A stretch of 64,000 nucleotides of DNA from Adiantum capillus-veneris (lineage: Eukaryota; Streptophyta; Polypodiopsida; Polypodiales; Pteridaceae). A program made the position numbers and the translations under genes. The notes under the pieces are model-generated. The model worked only from the letters and a program-made list of their open reading frames with translations, did no database searches and was not told the DNA's origin. Each line of letters begins with the position of its first letter. Position 1 is the first letter of the stretch. The stretch covers positions 102,313,087 to 102,377,086 of the forward strand of contig CM043966.1 in assembly GCA_014529385.2 (NCBI GenBank), given 5' to 3'. Shown here in pieces: positions 58,451 to 64,000 of this stretch.

Positions 58451-59771
58451 CACTAGAATGGTAACCTAATAGGACATAAAAGTGTCCTTTCAGGTTTTGG
58501 GAAAAATTTCCAAAACCATAGTAGATCCACTCATTTTGAAAAATCCTTTCATGAGCTTATAGTTCAATAACTACTACATATGGAAAAAATGAGAAACTTG
58601 TAATTTTTCTCATCCCTTGGCCACTACAAGCCTCCAAAGTTGATGGACCAGTGCATTTTGCCCAAAGCAACAATTTCTTACAGTTGATTGCATATAAATA
58701 AGAGTGGAGATTTTTGTAGGACATGAGATAAAATGCCCCGTTAACTTCAATGGGTTGGTGACCAAAACATATGGTTGCTTTTACCTCACTAATTTTGTTT
58801 TGGGCAAAAAAAATAGGTACAAAAAAGTTTGCTATCATCAAAGTTTCTATAGTCACGCTCAATACAGATACTATATACATTTTTTCTTAGTTCCCTTTGG
58901 GCCTCTGGATTCAAAAGGAGCCATGGAGCATGTCAAAACTTGGATAATGGATCTCTTACAATTGGAACCTTGGGGGCAATGATAAAGTGCTAAATACAGA
59001 AAACATGAAAAAACTAGGTTTAGCATTATGACCTTTAGAAACCCATAGAAACTACTCAATATCTAGCCAAGTTTGTAGTCTATGATTAGATATGGTCACT
59101 ACCTACAAAATACACACAATTGGCCTAAGAAACTAGTAATATTGAGAAAGTTATACTTGCTACTCTAAAATGTATCGTATTCTTCAGCAATCAAAAAACT
59201 CAACCATCATCATATACTATGCTATATAGCATATTAGGTCCCCCAAAACTCAAGGAAGATTAGCTTTATGTTATACATTACACTTACACAATCAAAATTG
59301 AATTTGGATATCAAGAAAGCCACCAAAAAAATCATAAAAGTGCTAATTTTGGCCAAAAGACAGGATTGTGCAATTCTTGTAAATTGGTCATAACTTTCAA
59401 TTTTAACACTTAGCTCTCCCTACAAGCATCAAAACATGTTGAGAACTATGAAGGCCTAACCTCTAGCCATCTAAACCTCACAAACATGAAGTTTAGAGTG
59501 GTATAGTTGCCAAAAATTGAAAAAAAGCTAAAAACATGACCCGTTTTTTCACACAATTTAGGTTAAAAAATGTTGTGCAAGAGTAAGGTTAATGGTGAGA
59601 TCGATACTCAAAAAAAAATGCTAAGTTTTTTTCAGCTCATAAGGCAACTTTGTGGATATTTAGCACCTAGAAATTCATTTTCATACTCTTCAAATAATTC
59701 AAGCAAAATGGTCACTTAACAGCACACAAAAGTGTCCAAGGACATAAAAGTGTCATGTTACCATTCTAGTG
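58451..59771. mobile_element. TTAA-flanked inverted-repeat element (1,321 bp)
   Basis: The ends are perfect 16-bp inverted repeats, CACTAGAATGGTAAC at the left and GTTACCATTCTAGTG at the right, each bordered by TTAA (58447-58450 and 59772-59775). Each end has an inner GACATAAAAGTGTC motif. The interior is AT-rich with no transposase; a 107-codon minus-strand frame (58557-58880) is unrecognised. TTAA duplication suggests a piggyBac-type non-autonomous element. The CACTA start alone could suggest CACTA, but the 3-bp flanks (TAA, TTA) are not the direct repeat that family makes. Confidence 0.65.
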
Positions 59772-59939
59772 TTAAAAGGATAATTATTTAACTTAATAAG
59801 ATGTCATTAGATTATCTTATCGTTTCTTAATACCTTGTCTTCATGTCATAGGATGGACTCATATTGAAGTACTTCTTCTTGTTCTTCGATTTTTGGAGGG
59901 TCTGCAACTATTTCTTCTTTTGGTGGTGCTTCTTTAATT

Positions 59940-61290
59940 GTAAGGCTTAAGTAAGCTCTCATGGAAAACATTGTGCCAATGGTTGGGTAACTTTAATTGA
60001 TAAACTATCTCATTGATTGGCTTAAGAATTTACAAAGGACCATAGTATCTTTTTGCCAGTTTAGCATAATACTCTTGGTGGCCTGTAGGATTCTTGCCCG
60101 TAGTATGCCTTAGATGAGCCTTGAGAAACTTTACCAAGACCCAGTCATTTTTCTTAAAGGCTAAAGCTCTTATGTGCTTATTAACAGCAACCCGTTTTGC
60201 CTTTGTTGTGAGATAGATATAACCTCTTTAATCTTTTGAAAAGATTCTTGTGAGTCTCAGCTATATTCATCAGTAGCAAAGATCTTCCCATGTACTTTAA
60301 GTTTTAAGGTACTCTTGGATCTTCCCTCTTTAACCTCGAAAGGTGCTTTCCCCATAGAAGTATAAGCGGTAGGTACTTCTCTCATTGAGAACGTTGATCT
60401 ACTTCCATGACATAGGATTTTAGTAGATTGAAGAATCATTAGATTAGTTATTCCATTTTGCAGTCATCCGCTTGTGGATAATAGGCCAAAAGAGAAATTT
60501 AATCTACTTCCTAGATTCTCAAAGAGACCCTTGTAGAAATTATTGGTCATTTTCAGATCTTTGTCGGACACTATGGATGTTGGCAAGCCATGATACTTGA
60601 AAACTTTAGATCTAAAGAGGGTTGTCGTTTGATGTGCCTTAATAGTTTTTTTGACAAGCATAGAGTGTGTTTTCTTGCTAAGCCCGTCGATTGAAACAAT
60701 CCATGTTGCTTCCCTCAATCAAATTTTACTTTTTGGTATACCACGCATTGAAACATACTTTTGGATGTTTACTTTTCATGGTAGACCAACAGAAATACAT
60801 TTCTACTTGTCGAAGAGTAGATTATGGAATCCCTATTTATCCCGCATAAGGAGAATAACGGGATTCATACATGACTTTCTTATTGTATGGGTGAATAACA
60901 CATAGTCTATTGTTGTTTGGAAGATGGTCATCCTTCAAGGTGAATGGTTCTTTTTTCTTCCCTAATGCAAAGGTTATAATTACATACTTAAAGTCTCGGT
61001 CAGTAGCATACTCATCTATCATAAAAGATAGATCATTGTGAGTTGCTATAGACACCAAATTTACCCTTGACCGTCATGAAAGTGCATCGACCACTTGATT
61101 GTGCTTGCGAGCAATGTGAGCAATATGAAATTTAAATTGCCAAAGAACATTTTCCCACCTCATTTGTTTGTCAAAGAGCTTGGTTTGCGTTGATAGGAGT
61201 TTTTTGGTTCGAAGTTTACCAGCCCATGTATATATGGTTTGCTGGTTTTTTCCACTTTTGAGGGTGCTATGGTTGCTTGTATAGTGCTGG
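59940..61290 (-). pseudogene. Old Ty3/gypsy pol relic (RNase H end, integrase)
   Basis: Minus strand, right to left: RNase H tail (QFKFHIAHIARKHNQVVDALS, ~61,100), integrase N-terminal region (FALGKKKEPFTLKD, NNRLCV, KVMYESRYSPYAG, 61058-60837), core (IDGLSKKTHSMLVKKTIKAH, HGLPTSIVSDKDLKM, 60718-60464), and C-terminal region near 60,000-60,200 (WVLVKFLKAHLRHTTG, KLAKRYYGPL, HNVFHESLLKPY). It differs from the Tat elements and matches the chromovirus-type integrase pattern. Frames are heavily broken and no LTRs are visible. Confidence 0.82.
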
Positions 61291-62310
61291 ACAATGCCAA
61301 TCTTTGATGTATGCTCTTGGCTATGGTCTAGAGCTCCCTATTTGACCACGTTTGCAAGAGTCCAATAGTGTTGAAGTTGAGCATGAGTGCTCAACTAGAG
61401 GGTTGGGCAAAGATGATGGATTTAAGATTCTCCTCAGCTCTAGTGCATCCAAGAACTAAGTAATCCTATGATTGACCACTTCTGTAACGCCTATATAGTT
61501 GCTAAAGCGGATTCAAGGGAAATCTTCAAACGGTCTTGGTGAAGGGCTTCCCAATTGATGCATTGGGATGACTGCTAGTGTTGCTAATTGTGCTCTATAA
61601 TGATGGTTGGATGAGCTCTTGGTTGGAGGATGATGTTTTGGAGTTCAATGCTTGCAAAGCAAATCCAACATGTCTATGACAAAGACGCTCTCGACTTTTA
61701 TTATCCGTTGCACCAAGACGAGTTTGGATACAAATATGGGAGCAATCAAGTGGATGTCATCTTATAGTATTCCTTTATTTCTGCATGGCAATACCAAGAT
61801 CGAGAGAAGGCAATGTCGAATTCTATATATCTAGCATGATTGGGAGCAGCTTGCAGGAACGGAGATGCAAGGACAGCAATGCTGCGAAGGTGCTCGAGGC
61901 CACCCTTTTGCAAAGGGAGAGCTGGGCAGCTTGCAGAAGGAGGCCACACCTTGCAACACGTGGAAAGGTAACCGACGAGGGGTGGGAATCATCTCATTTT
62001 TTCAAAAATTAAATTAAAAGGAAGTCCAAAGGAATTTTTAGTCGCTTGCAATCATGGCGAGTATGGCTTTTCACGTTGAGAAGCCGCCAAGGAGAAAAGG
62101 GGCGAGAGAGAGCATACAGGGAGAGGACCAGAGAAGAAAAAAAGGGAGTGGTAGCTACAGAAGCTCACAAAGGAGAGCATGTGAAGGATAGACCCAAGAA
62201 AACAGAAGAAGGGGGAGAGCTGCAGGAGACGAGCGAGAACAGAGAGTGAGGGAGAGGCGCCTAGCGCATGCTGTGGAGCCAAGGGAGAACCCGAGAACAG
62301 GAGAAACCGC

Positions 62311-62312
<2 letters not shown>
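61291..62312. other. Unassigned DNA
   Basis: Possibly the eroded 5' part of the gypsy relic near its left end. Short plus-strand frames at 62046-62249 are purine-rich, low-complexity translations without family resemblance. Confidence 0.35.

Positions 62313-62353
<41 letters not shown>
62313..62353. repeat. (GA)n microsatellite
   Basis: About 20 GA units. Confidence 0.95.
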
Positions 62354-62354
<1 letters not shown>

Positions 62355-63246
62355 AAGGCCGAGAGGGAGAAGCACCTGTGTTTATGTTCACCTTGAGCAA
62401 GATGGCTCTAGAATGGGGTGACAGTTTGAACCACGGTGGGGCGTGACTATCAGAGCAAACCAGTGGGGCAAGGGAGTAAAGAGGGTACCATCAAAGGCCA
62501 AACGAGGGCAGGGGATGCTGAGCATTAAAGCAAGCACTAGGGAAGCAGGTTGGTACCTAAAGCGCCAATGAGTAGAGAAGGTAAAAGCTCTGGGACTGCA
62601 AACCTGCCAAGTTTGAGAAAGAAGGGTGGGGGCCTGAGGTAGACATGAAGATGGCTATTTGGGGCACCGTCATCAGCATTCAACAAGGAAATGAACAACT
62701 ACGGGCATAGATCAGGGTTCAAAGGGCCGCTGAGTTTGAGCAAGTAGTACTGAGAAGCCCAGCAATCAGAGGCTGCAAGGGCAGGTGCCGACCAGCGGGT
62801 CCCGTGAGGATCCGTGAGGATCAAGTAACGTACAAATTACATCGAAGCGCAGCTAGAGAGTAGAGGTGTCGGCAAAGCTGCTAGCCGAGGTACAGAGCCA
62901 ATGAAGGGAAAAGCCGAAGAGGAACCCTTTAGCATGGGGCTTTGGCAAGCCAGTGGTATCTTGTGTAAGGTGTGTGCAAGTCTACCAGCTTGATATACTT
63001 GTGGGGACACACACTCTCTTCTTCTCTCCATACTCAAGTGCCCTCACCTACGGCCAGGTGATGCCAACAAGGGCTTTAGAGTGATAGAGAGGCTTGAGAT
63101 CTACTACTATCTATTTGTATGCTTGCCGATGTGGGTGAGCTATTGAGAGGCAGTATCTTGTTCTACCCTTTTTTCTTGTCATCGTTTTGGTGCGTCCCCA
63201 CATTGAGGACATTGGACTCAAGTACCTTCAGTTTTGGTGAGTCAGT
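62354..63246. other. Unassigned, GC-richer DNA
   Basis: Noticeably less AT-rich than its surroundings, with no convincing frame. Confidence 0.35.
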
Positions 63247-63782
63247 TTGCGAAATGCAACCATGGTTAAGCGCAATGATGCTTTGTTTTGGATGACTGAT
63301 GCCATGAAGGGGTTGCAGTTAAATTCCCTATCAAAGTTGGACATGCATTGCATGAGTTTTTATGCTCTAAAGAAGCAGCTTGAGCTTCTTGAGGATGTGG
63401 TTGTAGATGCAAAGCAAGAGAAATTCTTGTTCATTGGCACTCTTCCAGGACTCTTGGACATTGAGGTTGTTTGCAAGATTTGTTGGGTGTGAAGAGAATT
63501 GTTGACTTCTTGAAGCAGAAGAGATGCTTTCAGCATGGAGATCAGTCTTGTGCTTCTTTGTGGGCTAGACACGAGAGCTCCCCTATTCCTTATGATGATT
63601 TTAGTACTAGTGCTGATGAGGTTGAGTCACATGCTTATGATGAGGTTTTGCCTTTTGATAATGTAAACCTTCACGAGGAGTCGTGTGCGAGCAGTATCAT
63701 GAAAGAGGATAGCTTTGCGTACATGTATGGCAAAGAGAGCAATGTTATAGCTTGTTTGGATCCATGCTTGGATAATTGTTGA
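63247..63782 (+). CDS. Two overlapping hypothetical frames
   Basis: Frame 63247-63492 (MRNATMVKRNDALFWMTDAM; leucine-rich end) overlaps frame 63471-63782 (MQDLLGVKRIVDFLKQKRC). The second stays open for 103 codons and reads on after one TGA almost to the window end (SSMCWSYMAWNDFCCDV). The composition looks coding and a single indel near 63480 would join them, so it may be one degraded ORF. The family is not recognised; it may be another retroelement gene cut by the window edge. Confidence 0.3.
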
Positions 63783-64000
63783 GATGAGGGCTTCTTTAGC
63801 TCTATGTGTTGGAGCTATATGGCTTGGAATGATTTTTGTTGTGATGTAGAGGACATGCATGCTAGCATTTTGGATGATGTTTTTTTCCCTCCATCTAATG
63901 TGTTGTCACGGTACCAGATGAGTTGTGGGTATGTGGGCCCATTTGGGATGCTGAGATGGATAGCGATCATGTTTGTGGCATTGTTGGTGGAACCGAAGTG

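Overview
The window looks like nuclear DNA of a land plant with a large, repeat-rich genome. The evidence is LTR retrotransposons of the plant Tat (dual RNase H Ty3/gypsy) and Ty1/copia types, a hAT transposon, long (GA)n/(CT)n tracts and short GT-AG introns. No housekeeping gene, rRNA or tRNA is visible. A seed-free plant or gymnosperm would fit, but that is a guess and nothing here fixes the species. Almost everything is transposable-element sequence, much of it nested.

Layout. 1-5306: low-information DNA, a PBS/LTR-like junction and a decayed Ty1/copia element whose polypurine tract and 3' LTR start are visible. 5307-16437: element TatA on the minus strand, with two ~2.5-2.7 kb LTRs about 98.6% alike by eye. 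It has two small leader ORFs and a gag-protease-RT-RNaseH-aRNaseH-integrase frame broken by only two stop codons. 16438-22656: an unrecognised gene fragment starting exactly at the TatA LTR edge, an intron-containing transposase-like gene on the minus strand, and the 5' part of another minus-strand retroelement.

22657-57478: element TatB on the plus strand, a sister of TatA stretched to ~35 kb by nested insertions. A copia-like element with apparently non-coding interior (C1, 26564-41451, 5-bp target duplication) sits in its gag. C1 contains a minus-strand solo LTR of the Tat family, and that LTR contains a 3'-truncated third element (TatC, 30841-37070). A hAT element (42890-51735, 8-bp target duplication) sits at the start of the TatB RT. 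This hAT carries, tail to tail with its transposase, a decayed protein-kinase-like gene, which is itself interrupted by a ~1 kb foldback element.

57479-64000: the tandem repeat into which TatB inserted, a ~101-bp tandem repeat, a 1.3 kb TTAA-flanked inverted-repeat element, an old minus-strand Ty3/gypsy pol relic and unclassified DNA.

The two most unusual items are a family of ~70-residue leader ORFs, duplicated in tandem in TatA/TatB and present once in the divergent TatC, and the hAT element with a kinase-like passenger gene. Relative ages read from LTR divergence: TatA is youngest (~1.3%), C1 older (~5%), TatB older still because it hosts C1 and the hAT.
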